Shown here piece by piece: positions 1 through 8,282 of a stretch of 64,000 bases of DNA (the stretch's first letter is position 1; the number at the start of each line of letters is the position of its first letter). The notes under the pieces were generated by a model. It searched no databases. It worked only from the letters and a program-made list of their open reading frames with translations, and was not told the DNA's origin. The stretch is from Hyphomicrobiales bacterium (lineage in GTDB: Bacteria; Pseudomonadota; Alphaproteobacteria; Rhizobiales; Xanthobacteraceae), in contig JAFKKG010000036.1 in the NCBI GenBank assembly GCA_017305715.1, forward strand, positions 1 to 64,000, in the 5' to 3' direction. Position numbers and translations under genes: made by a program.

Positions 1-77
1 TTCTTCTTGCCTTCAGCTCCCGGCAACAACGGTGCGATGATCGTCCATTCTGCGTCGGTCAAATCGAAGCGTGCCAT
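1..77 (-). CDS. IS5-type transposase, N-terminal fragment (cut by window edge)
   Basis: Read on the minus strand from the ATG at 77, the 25 visible codons give MARFDLTDAEWTIIAPLLPG and then AEGKK. The pattern of Leu-Thr-Asp, Glu-Trp and a following Leu-Leu-Pro is the typical N-terminus of IS5-family DDE transposases. The rest lies outside the window, so catalytic residues, possible ORFA/ORFB frameshifting and intactness cannot be judged. The gene points away from the transporter gene at 184. Confidence 0.8.
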   Translation of the reverse strand, partial: MARFDLTDAEWTIIAPLLPGAEGKK

Positions 78-110
78 TAAAGCCTCCATTTGGAAGCCTT
101 GAATCACTCC
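1..110 (-). mobile_element. Probable end of an IS5-family insertion sequence
   Basis: The transposase start at 77 is followed outward by about 33 bases ending in GGAGTGATTCAAGGC when read toward the gene. This is a plausible terminal inverted repeat for the IS427/IS1031 groups. A TCA triplet at 111-113 would fit their TNA target duplication. The other end is outside the window, so the exact boundary is inferred. Confidence 0.4.
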
Positions 111-183
111 TCACCATCAACGACAAGGGGTTTGAGTACAGAACCTAGTCTCCCTTCAAATCAGAAACGGCAGGGGTAACGGC

Positions 184-1155
184 ATGAATTGGCGCGCAAT
201 AGCGGCTCTGGTCTGCGGCCTCGTTCTGACCGCGCCGCAAGGCCACGCGGCCGAATATCCCACGCGCGCGATCAAGCTGATCGTCCCCTATGCCGCAGGC
301 GGGCCGACCGACGTGCTCGGCCGGCTGGTCGGCGACTATCTCGGCCGCGACCTGAAGCAGACCGTCGTGATCGAGAACAAGGCGGGGGCGCAGGGCGCCA
401 TCGGCGCCGAGGCCGCGGCGCGCTCGGAGCCCGACGGCTACACGCTGTTCTTCACGGCGGCTTCGCTGTTCGTGCTCAATCCGCAGCTCTACAAGAAGCT
501 GCCCTACGATCCCGCGAAGGATTTTCGGATGCTGGCTGTCATCACCGATCTGCCGGTGCTGATGGAGGTCCACCCCTCCGTGCCCGCCAGGACGGTCGCG
601 GAGTTTGTCGCCTACGCGAGGCAGAATCCGGGGAAGCTGAATTTCGGATCGGCCGGCACCGGCGGCACCACGCATCTGGCCGGCGAGATGTTCAAGCAGA
701 TGGCCGGGGTCGATATGGTGCATATCGCCTATAAGGGGGCAGGCCCCGCGCTGCAGGATCTGTTGTCGGGCAATATCCAGTTGATGTTCGATACGGTCGG
801 CACCGCGCTGCCGCCGGTCAAGGCCGGATTGCTGCGGCCGCTGGCCGTCAGCTCGGCGCAACGCATTACCGAACTGCCCGACACGCCGACGATGGCGGAG
901 AGCGGCTACCCCGATTATGCCGTCAGCGTCTGGTACGGCGTTGCCGCACCGTCGAAAGTGCCTGACGACGTCGTGCAGAAGCTCAAGGCCAGTCTCGACC
1001 GGGCCCTGAACGACGACGTGTTTCGTGCCGCACTCGATAAGTCAGGGTTCAAACCGCTAGGTCCAAAGAGCCTCGTCGAGATCGACAAATTTATCGAGAC
1101 CGATCGCGCGCAGTGGGCTGGTGTGATAAAGGCACTCAATATCTCACTGGATTGA
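184..1155 (+). CDS. Tripartite tricarboxylate transporter substrate-binding protein (Bug/TctC family)
   Basis: This 323-residue periplasmic protein starts with a signal peptide (about residues 1-22, cleavage after GHA). The mature start EYPTRAIKLIVPYAAGGPTD is the Bug-family ligand-pocket signature, and the length is typical of the family. Such proteins deliver carboxylates or related small anions to TctAB permeases, but no tctA or tctB is next to it, as is common for orphan Bug proteins. The ligand cannot be inferred. Its start is only about 75 bp from the probable IS end, so the insertion may have altered its promoter. The TrmO-like gene follows after three bases, suggesting cotranscription. 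Confidence 0.88.
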   Translation: MNWRAIAALVCGLVLTAPQGHAAEYPTRAIKLIVPYAAGGPTDVLGRLVGDYLGRDLKQTVVIENKAGAQGAIGAEAAARSEPDGYTLFFTAASLFVLNPQLYKKLPYDPAKDFRMLAVITDLPVLMEVHPSVPARTVAEFVAYARQNPGKLNFGSAGTGGTTHLAGEMFKQMAGVDMVHIAYKGAGPALQDLLSGNIQLMFDTVGTALPPVKAGLLRPLAVSSAQRITELPDTPTMAESGYPDYAVSVWYGVAAPSKVPDDVVQKLKASLDRALNDDVFRAALDKSGFKPLGPKSLVEIDKFIETDRAQWAGVIKALNISLD

Positions 1156-1158
1156 TAC

Positions 1159-1650
1159 ATGGTTCGCGAAAGTGAAGTCCGCGACGGGGAACTGACCGTC
1201 GATATGCCGCCGGCCAGGGATGCCGGCCTCGTGTTCATCGGGCGCATCCGCACGCCCTGGAAATCTCGGCTGGAAACGCCGCGGCAGGGCCGTCATGACG
1301 GCCCGGTCTGCCGGCTGGAGATTTTCGAACCCTGGGTGCCCGCGATCAAGGGCGTCGATTTCTATTCCAATCTCGAAGTGATCTACTGGCTGCATCTGTC
1401 GCGCCGCGACCTCGTGCTGCAAAGCCCGAAGAACAACAAATCGACACGCGGCACGTTTTCGCTGCGCTCGCCGGTACGGCCCAATCCGATCGGCACCTCG
1501 ATCGTCAAACTGGTGGGCGTCGAAGGCAATGTGGTGCTGGTGCGCGGCCTCGACTGCCTCGACGAGACGCCGCTGATCGATTTGAAACCCGACCGCTGCG
1601 AATTCACCCCGCTGGCGCTGCCGCAGGCGGGGGATTTCCAGACGGAGTAA
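1159..1650 (+). CDS. TrmO/TsaA-family tRNA N6-methyltransferase
   Basis: A 163-residue protein with one TsaA/TrmO beta-barrel domain from about residue 23. It has the opening FIGRIRTPW and the family signature SPVRPNPIG at 104-112. Characterised TrmO uses S-adenosylmethionine to methylate N6-threonylcarbamoyl-A37 in tRNA-Thr. Escherichia coli TrmO is longer because of an extra C-terminal domain; alphaproteobacterial members are often this short, so exact substrate specificity is inferred. The ATG sits three bases after the stop of the upstream transporter gene, so translation may be coupled. Confidence 0.8.
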   Translation: MVRESEVRDGELTVDMPPARDAGLVFIGRIRTPWKSRLETPRQGRHDGPVCRLEIFEPWVPAIKGVDFYSNLEVIYWLHLSRRDLVLQSPKNNKSTRGTFSLRSPVRPNPIGTSIVKLVGVEGNVVLVRGLDCLDETPLIDLKPDRCEFTPLALPQAGDFQTE

Positions 1651-1660
1651 CTGGTCTCTT

Positions 1661-1744
1661 CGTCATTGCGGGAGCGCAGCGACGAAGCAATCCATCTATC
1701 CGTTATGCCGCGCGATGGATTGCTTCGCTTCGCTCGCAATGACG
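1661..1744 (+). repeat. REP-type palindrome between TrmO and HIT genes
   Basis: A left arm starting CGTCATTGCGGGAGCGCAGC and ending GCAATCCATC (1661-1696) is matched by an inverted right arm (1714-1744) reading GATGGATTGCTTCGCTTCGC and ending in CAATGACG. It lies between convergent genes, a usual site for the REP family seen throughout Bradyrhizobium-type genomes. It could also act as a bidirectional transcript end. Confidence 0.8.
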
Positions 1745-1751
1745 GAGGTAA

Positions 1752-2177
1752 CTACCCCTTCAACGCCGCGATCAGCTTGGTCGCGTTGTCTTCCAGTACC
1801 TTGACGTCTTCCTTGCGGCTCGCGGGCGGCAGCAGGGACACGCCCTCGTGCCGCGGCAGCACATGCATGTGCAGGTGGAATACGACCTGTCCGCCAGCGG
1901 GTTCGTTGAACTGCTGGATGGTAATGCCGTCTGCCTTGAACGCCTTCATCGCGGCGGCGGCGATTTTGTGCGCGCCGCGCGCGACATGGGCGTAGTCGTC
2001 CGGCTTGATATCGAGGATGTTGCGGGCAGGGGCCTTCGGGATGACAAGCGTATGGCCGGGCGCGCGTGGCATGATGTCGAGGAAGGCGAACACATGTTCA
2101 TCCTCATAGACCTTGTGGCAGGGAAACTCGCCGCGCAGGATCTTTGCGAAGATGTTGTTGGGGTCGTAGGCGGACAT
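1752..2177 (-). CDS. HIT-family hydrolase
   Basis: A 141-residue histidine-triad protein. The catalytic HLHMHVLP motif places His at 101, 103 and 105, and the N-terminal IFAKILRGEFPCHKVYED block is typical of the PKCI/HINT branch. These enzymes hydrolyse nucleoside phosphoramidates or AMP-lysine-type bonds; the natural substrate is unknown. I chose the ATG at 2177 because a GAGGGAAG ribosome-binding site precedes it and the longer open frame would run into the upstream gene. It is last in a minus-strand group with the GNAT, GDPD and RidA genes. Confidence 0.9.
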   Translation of the reverse strand: MSAYDPNNIFAKILRGEFPCHKVYEDEHVFAFLDIMPRAPGHTLVIPKAPARNILDIKPDDYAHVARGAHKIAAAAMKAFKADGITIQQFNEPAGGQVVFHLHMHVLPRHEGVSLLPPASRKEDVKVLEDNATKLIAALKG

Positions 2178-2223
2178 GGTGCTTCCCTCGGTTGGTCCAA
2201 ATCTCACAACGTTGCCTTGGCGG

Positions 2224-3465
2224 TCAAGCCTCGCCCTTGCGGAACGGCCCGGCTTCGGTGAGTTCGCGCCCGACCTCGGCGACATAAGCGCGTTCGCGCT
2301 TCAAATAATCTGATATCGCCCGGCGCAAGTCGGGATCGGCGATGTAGTGCGCCGAATAGGTCGTCTGCGGCAGATATCCGCGCGCCAGCTTGTGCTCGCC
2401 CTGCGCGCCAGCCTCCACCGTCTTCAGGCCGCGCTCGATCGCAAAATCGATGGCCTGATAATAACAGACCTCGAAATGCAAGAAGGGATGATGCTCGACC
2501 GCGCCCCAGTTGCGGCCGAACAGCGTGTCGCCACCGATGAAATTGATCGCGCCGGCGATCCAGCGGCCGTTGCGGCGGGCCATGACCAAGAGCACGTCGC
2601 GGCTCATGCTCTCGCCGATCAGCGAGAAGAATTTTCGCGTGAGGTAAGGCCGGCCCCATTTGCGCGAGCCGGTCTCCATGTAGAACCCAAAGAAGGCGTC
2701 CCAGGCATCCTCGGTGATATCGGCGCCGGTGAGGCGGTGGATGGTGATGCCGGCTGCGAGCGCTTCGCGCCGCTCGCGCTTGATGGCCTTGCGGTGGCGC
2801 GAATTCAGCGATCCCAGGAAGTCGTCAAAGCTCTTGTAGCCGTCATTGTGCCAATGGAACTGCTGGTCGTTGCGCTGGAGGAAACCGTGGGAGCCGAGGA
2901 ACTTCGCTTCCGCCTCCTGGGCAAAAGTCACGTGCACGGAGGAGGCGTTGGTGGCGTTGCAAAGCCCCATGAGCCCCCTTGCGAGCGCGGTTCCGATCTG
3001 CTCGCGGTCGACGTCGCCGCGGATCAGGAGGCGGGGCCCGGTGGCGGGCGTGAACGGCACTGATGCCTGCAGTTTTGGATAATAGCGCCCGCCGGCGCGC
3101 TCATAGGCGTCGGCCCAGCCGCGGTCGAAGACATATTCTCCCTGGGAGTGCGATTTCAGATAGCAGGGCACGATGCCGGCGATCTTGCCGCCCTGCCGGG
3201 CAAGCAGGTGTCGCGGACCCCAGCCGGTGCGTGCGCAGGCCGATCCGGAAGCTTCGGCCGCGGCAAAAAAGGCGTGGGAAACGAAGGGGTTATAGCCGGG
3301 TTTTGAATCGGGGCACGAATCGCCTGCCGCGCCGGGTGAAGCCAGCGTGTCGAGGTTTTCCAGGCTGTCGGGATCTGTCTTCGGATTGGCGCAGGCGTCC
3401 CACGCCGCAGCGGGGATATCGCTGGCGGAGGGGACGGCTTCGAGGGTGATTTCGGATGACGCCAT
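2224..3465 (-). CDS. FemAB-like/COG3146 GNAT-fold acyltransferase
   Basis: About 413 residues matching the PF04339 (DUF482) family of GNAT-fold proteins, sometimes named peptidoglycan biosynthesis/recognition proteins. Visible landmarks are YNPFVSHAFFAAAEASGS, RRFGNHW-like spacing replaced here by ITIHRLTGADI, FYMETGSRKWGRPYLTRKFF and GRNWGAVEHHPFLHFEVCYY, the last being highly characteristic. The biochemical substrate is not established. The start is uncertain: ATG codons at 3465 and 3504 are both possible and neither has a strong ribosome-binding site; 3465 gives the N-terminus usual for the family. Confidence 0.82.
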   Translation of the reverse strand: MASSEITLEAVPSASDIPAAAWDACANPKTDPDSLENLDTLASPGAAGDSCPDSKPGYNPFVSHAFFAAAEASGSACARTGWGPRHLLARQGGKIAGIVPCYLKSHSQGEYVFDRGWADAYERAGGRYYPKLQASVPFTPATGPRLLIRGDVDREQIGTALARGLMGLCNATNASSVHVTFAQEAEAKFLGSHGFLQRNDQQFHWHNDGYKSFDDFLGSLNSRHRKAIKRERREALAAGITIHRLTGADITEDAWDAFFGFYMETGSRKWGRPYLTRKFFSLIGESMSRDVLLVMARRNGRWIAGAINFIGGDTLFGRNWGAVEHHPFLHFEVCYYQAIDFAIERGLKTVEAGAQGEHKLARGYLPQTTYSAHYIADPDLRRAISDYLKRERAYVAEVGRELTEAGPFRKGEA

Positions 3466-3607
3466 CGAGAATCTGTAACCGGTCCCCACGCTGCGATCGG
3501 CCATCGCGATGGTGACCAACACAAGCAAAGATGTTGCATTGCGCCCGCGACTTCAAGGCCGCAGCGAGCGGATCAGGTTCCCGGCGAGGGACCGCAGGCC
3601 GGGAATG

Positions 3608-4354
3608 TCAGGGTACGAATCCCTCAAAAATCATCTGGTCGGCGCAACTGATGGCGCGGGCGCGCTGTTCGGGCGTACGCACCGTCCAGGCCAGCAGCGG
3701 CAGCCCAAAGAGGTTGCGGGCGATCCAGGGGGCCGCTGCTGGCAGTTCGTTGACCCAGTAGGCGACGAAATGCGGCCGGGTGCGGAAGGCGTGACGCAGA
3801 TGGGTCATGCCGCGGCGCTGTTCGGCCGAGGCTTCCGGCCATTCCTGCTGGCTATATTCACGTTCGGCAACGATGCCGCGGGCGCGCGAGGGGATCAGTT
3901 CGCGCAGCGCCAGCACCTGGTCCGGGTCGAACGACATGCCGACCGCGGGTCCGGAATAGGCGGCGAGCACGTCGGCCATCCGCGACACCAGTTTCCGGTC
4001 GCCGTCGAAATGGCTCTTGACCTCGATGACCAGCGGCACGCGGCCGGCGACCAGCGCGCAGAGGTCGCCGAGCGTCATCATCCGCTCTGATGTGCTCTTG
4101 AATGTGACCGCCTTCAGTTCGGCCGCGGTCTTGCCGAGCAAGGCGCCGGTGCCCTCGGTGAGGCGGCCGAGCGCATCGTCGTGATGCACCATCGCTTCGC
4201 CGTCGGCCGAGAGCTGGATGTCGCATTCGATCGCAAAGTTTCCATCGACCGCCGCCTGCGCGGCGGCCGGCATGTTCTCGATGACGCCGCGCGCGGCATC
4301 GTGCAGGCCGCGATGAGCGACCGGCCGCGCGGTCAACCAGTCAGGCGCGCGCAT
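3608..4354 (-). CDS. Glycerophosphodiester phosphodiesterase (UgpQ type)
   Basis: A 248-residue cytoplasmic GDPD domain. The catalytic set is visible: HRG at 14-16, EN at 27-28, ECDIQLS with E43 and D45, and HHDD near 57-60. It should cleave glycerophosphodiesters to glycerol-3-phosphate and an alcohol, using a divalent metal. No signal peptide is seen, matching UgpQ rather than periplasmic GlpQ. The gene starts 14 bases after the RidA stop codon, indicating an operon. Confidence 0.9.
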   Translation of the reverse strand: MRAPDWLTARPVAHRGLHDAARGVIENMPAAAQAAVDGNFAIECDIQLSADGEAMVHHDDALGRLTEGTGALLGKTAAELKAVTFKSTSERMMTLGDLCALVAGRVPLVIEVKSHFDGDRKLVSRMADVLAAYSGPAVGMSFDPDQVLALRELIPSRARGIVAEREYSQQEWPEASAEQRRGMTHLRHAFRTRPHFVAYWVNELPAAAPWIARNLFGLPLLAWTVRTPEQRARAISCADQMIFEGFVP

Positions 4355-4368
4355 CGCGCGCCTCCTGT

Positions 4369-4836
4369 TCAGGAGACCTCGAACACGCCGTCGACCTCGA
4401 CTGCCGCGTCCGACGGAAGCGAGGAGACGCCAACAGTGGTGCGGGCATGGCGGCCCTTGTCGCCGAAGGCCGCGACCATCAGGTCGGAGGCGCCGTTCAG
4501 CACTTTCGGTCCGTCGAAATAATCCGGCGCCGAATTGATGAAGCCGCCGAGCCGGACCACGCGCACCACCTTGTCGAGGTCGCCGAGCGCGGCCTTGATC
4601 TGCGCCAGCAGATTGACCGCGCAGCCCTGTGCCGCGGCGTAGCCCTGTTCGGTGCTGACGCCGGCACCGAGCTTGCCCTTGGCGATCAGCTTGCCTTCTG
4701 CATTGGCGCAAACCTGGCCGGAGACGAACAGCAGGTTTCCGGTGCGGACGAAGCCGACATAGTTCGCCATGGCGGCACGGGGCTCAGGCAACGTAATGCC
4801 TTGTGCCGCCAGCTTCTGTTCGACCGTACCCGCCAT
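4369..4836 (-). CDS. RidA-family protein
   Basis: A 155-residue member of the YjgF/YER057c/UK114 superfamily. It has LLFVSGQV near residue 35 and HARTTVGVSSLP, in which Arg132 corresponds to the arginine that RidA deaminases use to bind the carboxylate of enamine/imine intermediates. It is longer than canonical RidA (about 130 residues), like the COG0251 subgroup of this length, so imine deaminase activity is likely but not certain. The ATG at 4836 follows GAGGACGGG. It is the first gene of the minus-strand group ending with the HIT gene. Confidence 0.85.
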   Translation of the reverse strand: MAGTVEQKLAAQGITLPEPRAAMANYVGFVRTGNLLFVSGQVCANAEGKLIAKGKLGAGVSTEQGYAAAQGCAVNLLAQIKAALGDLDKVVRVVRLGGFINSAPDYFDGPKVLNGASDLMVAAFGDKGRHARTTVGVSSLPSDAAVEVDGVFEVS

Positions 4837-5078
4837 ATCCCGTCCTCGTTTTGTGTTGACCAACGCCCAATGTTGTCAGGCCGCCATTGTTTCGCGCATC
4901 GCGTTCACGGTTGCAAGCGAACGCAAGTCGGTGGCGCGCCCGTCCGCAATTAAGGAAATATCCCGGAAAACATGGCATTCCGGCGCCAAATTGCTACGAT
5001 TTCGTGACATCGCCCTAGTTGCGACGCAATAGGGCCGACAGTAATGTAGGCGAATCTTCTCCCGCCCAAGGAAAACAG

Positions 5079-5948
5079 ATGGTCAGACCGTTCCGGATTC
5101 CGCCGCGTGCCTGGGTGCTGACAATCGCAGCCGTTGCAACGGGATCGGTTTTCCAGATCGGGTCGGCGCACTCCGCCGCCAGCGGACCGTTCCTTTCCCA
5201 CCAGGCGCTCTACGAACTCAGTCTGGTCAAATCGCGCGGCTCCAACGCCATCAGCGGCGCGCGCGGGCGCATCCTGTACAATTTCTCCGGCAGCACGTGC
5301 GAGGGTTACACCTCCGAATTCAGGCAGGTGTCGGAGCTCGACAGCGGCGAGGGCAAGCTGACGCTCAGCGATCTGCGCTCGACCTCCTGGGAGGACGCAG
5401 CCGGCAAAAGCTACCGCTTCAAGATCGACACCCGGATGAACGATTCGGATTCGGCCGCGGTAGATGGCGTCGCCGAGCGCAGCGGCGATCACATCACGGT
5501 CAAGCTGAAGCAGCCGGTGGCGAAGACCTTCGATCTCGACGGCAACATCGTGTTTCCGACCGAGCAGATCCAGCACATCATCGCGGCCGCCCGCGCCGGC
5601 AAATCGGTGCTCGAACTGACCGTCTATGACGGCTCCGACAATGGCGAGAAGGTCTACAACACGCTGTCGGTGATCGGGCAGCCGATCCCGGGCACCAAGA
5701 CCATCGCGACCCCCGATCCCTCCACCGCCAACGACCAGATGAAGGCGCTGACGCGCTGGCCGGTCACGGTGAGCTATTACGACCGCGACGCCAAGGCCAA
5801 GGACGGTGAACAGACGCCGGTTTATGCGATGTCGTTCGAGCTGTTCGAGAACGGCGTCTCCCGCGCGCTGATGCTGGACTACAATGATTTTGTCATTTCA
5901 GGCGCGATGGGCAAATTCGACGTCAAGGATTCCAAACCGTGTAAGTGA
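5079..5948 (+). CDS. eipB: Cell-envelope integrity protein EipB (DUF1849)
   Basis: A 289-residue secreted protein with an N-terminal signal segment (about 1-33) and a DUF1849 body. Brucella EipB is a periplasmic beta-spiral protein needed for envelope integrity and held by one disulfide. The two cysteines expected for that bond are present: Cys74 in GSTCEGY and Cys288 in the last three residues. No other function can be read. The ATG at 5079 has AAGGAAAAC just upstream. It converges on dinB across a palindromic repeat. Confidence 0.85.
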   Translation: MVRPFRIPPRAWVLTIAAVATGSVFQIGSAHSAASGPFLSHQALYELSLVKSRGSNAISGARGRILYNFSGSTCEGYTSEFRQVSELDSGEGKLTLSDLRSTSWEDAAGKSYRFKIDTRMNDSDSAAVDGVAERSGDHITVKLKQPVAKTFDLDGNIVFPTEQIQHIIAAARAGKSVLELTVYDGSDNGEKVYNTLSVIGQPIPGTKTIATPDPSTANDQMKALTRWPVTVSYYDRDAKAKDGEQTPVYAMSFELFENGVSRALMLDYNDFVISGAMGKFDVKDSKPCK

Positions 5949-5972
5949 GGGGCGGGGTCCGCCGCATTCTAC

Positions 5973-6063
5973 TTGTCGTGCGCGGGCTTGACCCGCGCAT
6001 CCATCACTCTTCAAAAATTCTCTCGAAGCAGATGGACGGCCGGGTCAAGCCCGGCCAAGACAA
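5973..6063 (+). repeat. REP-type double hairpin between eipB and dinB
   Basis: Two compact palindromes (GCGCGGGCTTGACCCGCGC and GGCCGGGTCAAGCCCGGCC) flank a short spacer. The outer arms also pair, from TTGTCGTGCGCGGGCTTGAC at 5973 to the end at 6063. It lies between convergent genes. The GGGTCAAGCCCG core is a widespread intergenic repeat in Bradyrhizobium relatives. Confidence 0.8.
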
Positions 6064-6069
6064 TCTAGG

Positions 6070-7371
6070 CTATTCTTCCTCCTCGTCCCTTTCCGGCCCC
6101 TTATACGCAATGCCCCTGATGACGGCGGCATTGCCGAACTTCTTGCGCAAATCATCCATCGCGCGTTCGGCATGGGCGGAGCGGCGGTCCAGCATGTCGG
6201 AATCGTCGGCCTCGGAGCCCGCGCGCAACGCGCTGACGCCGGTGCCCATCAGACGGAAGGCCGTCCCGTCGATCTCCCTGGCCAGCAATTCACGGGATAC
6301 CGCAAATATCTTTGCCGCCAGCTGCGTCGGCGCCTGGATCGATTGCGAGCGGGTGCGCTGCCTGAAATCGGCGGTCTTCAATTTCAGCGTGATGGTCGAT
6401 CCGGAGAGGTCGCTGCTTTTGAGGCGCGATGAAACCTTCTCCGACAGCCGCCACAGCGTACGCTCCAGCGTCGCGAAATCGCGGATGTCGGTCTCGAACG
6501 TGGTCTCGTTCGAAATCGTCTTGGCGCCGCGATCGGGCACCACCAGGCGGTCGTCGATGCCGCGCGCCAGCCGCCACAACCGCCGGCCTTCGGTCGAAAA
6601 CTGCTTCATCAGCTCGACCTCGTCGGCGCGCTGCAGGTCTGCGATGGTGCGAAACCCGCGCTGCAGCAGCTTTTCCTGGGTCGCGGGGCCGACGCCGTAG
6701 ATGAAGCCGACCGGCCGGTCCGCCAGCATTTCGCGCGCCTCGTCCTGGTCGAGGGCGGCAAAGCCGCGCGGCTTGTCCAGGTCGGAGGCGATCTTGGCCA
6801 GGAACTTGTTGCAGGACAGGCCGACCGACACGGTGATGCCGATGTCGCGTTCGACGTCGCGGGCAAAGCGCGCCAGCACTTTGGCGGGAATCATGCCGTG
6901 GACGCGCTGGGTGCCGGAAAGGTCCAGAAACGCCTCGTCAATCGACAGCGGCTCGACCAGCGGCGTCAGCGTCTGCATGGCGTGGCGCACCTCGCGGCCG
7001 ACCCGGACATACTTGGCCATGTCCGGCGGGATCACGATCGCCGAGGGGCAGAGCGCCAGCGCCTTGAACATCGGCATCGCCGAGCGCACGCCGAACGTCC
7101 GCGAGATATAGCAGGCGGCCGACACCACGCCCCGCTTGCCGCCGCCGATAATGACCGGTCTGTCCGCCAGCTCCGGATTGTCGCGCTTCTCCACCGTCGC
7201 GTAGAACGCGTCGCAGTCGATATGCGCCAGCGTCAGCGAGGGCAGCGCGCGGTGGCGGACCAGGCGAGGGGAGCCGCATATCCCGCACCGCCTGGCCTTG
7301 ATGTCGAGGTCGCCGAGGCAATCCCGGCAAAAACAGCGCGGCCCATCGCTTGCCTGCGCCAGCGCGCTCAC
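6070..7371 (-). CDS. dinB: DNA polymerase IV (Y family) with N-terminal zinc-finger extension
   Basis: A 433-residue Y-family translesion polymerase. Catalytic carboxylates are in HIDCDAFYATVE (Asp52, Asp54) and LSIDEAFLDL (Asp145, Glu146); the little-finger domain fills the C-terminal third. Before the polymerase core there are about 45 residues with CxxC pairs at Cys15/Cys18 and Cys29/Cys32, probably a zinc ribbon, absent from E. coli DinB. I chose the GTG at 7371 because its first bases overlap the stop of the upstream DUF3572 gene as GTGA, implying coupled translation; an ATG at 7389 would also be in frame. Confidence 0.92.
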   Translation of the reverse strand: MSALAQASDGPRCFCRDCLGDLDIKARRCGICGSPRLVRHRALPSLTLAHIDCDAFYATVEKRDNPELADRPVIIGGGKRGVVSAACYISRTFGVRSAMPMFKALALCPSAIVIPPDMAKYVRVGREVRHAMQTLTPLVEPLSIDEAFLDLSGTQRVHGMIPAKVLARFARDVERDIGITVSVGLSCNKFLAKIASDLDKPRGFAALDQDEAREMLADRPVGFIYGVGPATQEKLLQRGFRTIADLQRADEVELMKQFSTEGRRLWRLARGIDDRLVVPDRGAKTISNETTFETDIRDFATLERTLWRLSEKVSSRLKSSDLSGSTITLKLKTADFRQRTRSQSIQAPTQLAAKIFAVSRELLAREIDGTAFRLMGTGVSALRAGSEADDSDMLDRRSAHAERAMDDLRKKFGNAAVIRGIAYKGPERDEEEE

Positions 7372-7667
7372 GGCACGTCGCGCTCCCAATGCGGGTCGCC
7401 CAGTACCTGACGGGCGGCGGCGACGTTGGTCGGGTGGAGGTCGGAAGCCGTCGCAAAGGCCTTCACGGTCGCGTCATCGCGCATCACGAAATCCAGCACG
7501 GAAGCCAGAAATTGCGGGTTGGCGGCGGCCGTCCGCAGCGTCTCCGGGCCCAAACCGCTCTCGGCCAGAAACAGGCCCAGCCGCTCGGGATCGCCGGCAA
7601 TGAAGGACAGCGCCTGAACCGCAACGATTTCAGCTACTTCCCGGGGGTTGTGAACAGGCTTTTTCAA
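7368..7667 (-). CDS. DUF3572 family protein
   Basis: A 99-residue small cytoplasmic protein of the alphaproteobacterial DUF3572 family, function unknown. It is mostly helical, with VAVQALSFIAGDPERLGLFL and FVMRDDATVKAFA as recognisable parts. No ATG is available; the start is TTG at 7667, with a GGAAAGG element about 13 bases upstream. Its stop overlaps the dinB start by four bases, so the pair is an operon, and it is divergent from divK. Confidence 0.8.
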   Translation of the reverse strand: MKKPVHNPREVAEIVAVQALSFIAGDPERLGLFLAESGLGPETLRTAAANPQFLASVLDFVMRDDATVKAFATASDLHPTNVAAARQVLGDPHWERDVP

Positions 7668-7901
7668 CAGACGGGTTTGCCTTTCCGTTAACTTATGGTC
7701 TCTAATTTGGGACCATCATGCCCGAGTCTGCGGAAACTGTTCAAGCAAGTGAAAACCGCTTCGCGAAAAGATGGCACCCGGATTTAACGGGTTAGAGCGA
7801 ATCTGGCGCTAGTTTGATTTCACTTTTCAACAAGCCCGGAGGCGGTGCGGACGCACCGAATGGCGGGTCTGGTTCTTGATTTGGACGAGGGGAGGGACGG
7901 G

Positions 7902-8267
7902 ATGGCCAAAACCGTCCTGATCGTGGAGGACAACGAGCTCAACATGAAGCTCTTTCGCGACCTGCTGGAAGCGCATGGCTATCAGACGTCGGGCACCAGC
8001 AATGGTTTCGAGGCGCTCGACCTCGTTCGCAAGCTCCGCCCCGACCTGATTCTGATGGATATCCAGCTGCCGCAGGTCTCCGGCCTCGAAGTCACGCGCT
8101 GGATCAAGGATGATCCTGAGTTGCGCGCGATACCGGTCGTTGCGGTGACGGCATTCGCCATGAAGGGCGATGAGGAACGCATCCGCGAGGGCGGCTGCGA
8201 AGCGTATTTGTCCAAGCCAATTTCGGTCGGCAAGTTTATTGAAACGGTACGGCGTTTTATTGGGTAG
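7902..8267 (+). CDS. divK: Cell-cycle response regulator DivK
   Basis: A 121-residue stand-alone receiver domain. It has the acidic pocket at EDN (Glu9, Asp10), the phosphoacceptor Asp53 in LILMDIQLP, Thr83 in AVTAFAM and Lys105 in YLSKPIS. In Caulobacter and Rhizobiales, DivK is phosphorylated by PleC/DivJ-type kinases and controls the CckA-CtrA pathway. The ATG at 7902 has GGAGGGACGGG directly upstream; longer in-frame starts lack one. It is followed after 15 bases by pleD, the conserved divK-pleD operon. Confidence 0.95.
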   Translation: MAKTVLIVEDNELNMKLFRDLLEAHGYQTSGTSNGFEALDLVRKLRPDLILMDIQLPQVSGLEVTRWIKDDPELRAIPVVAVTAFAMKGDEERIREGGCEAYLSKPISVGKFIETVRRFIG

Positions 8268-8282
8268 TGGGAGTGAGTTTCG

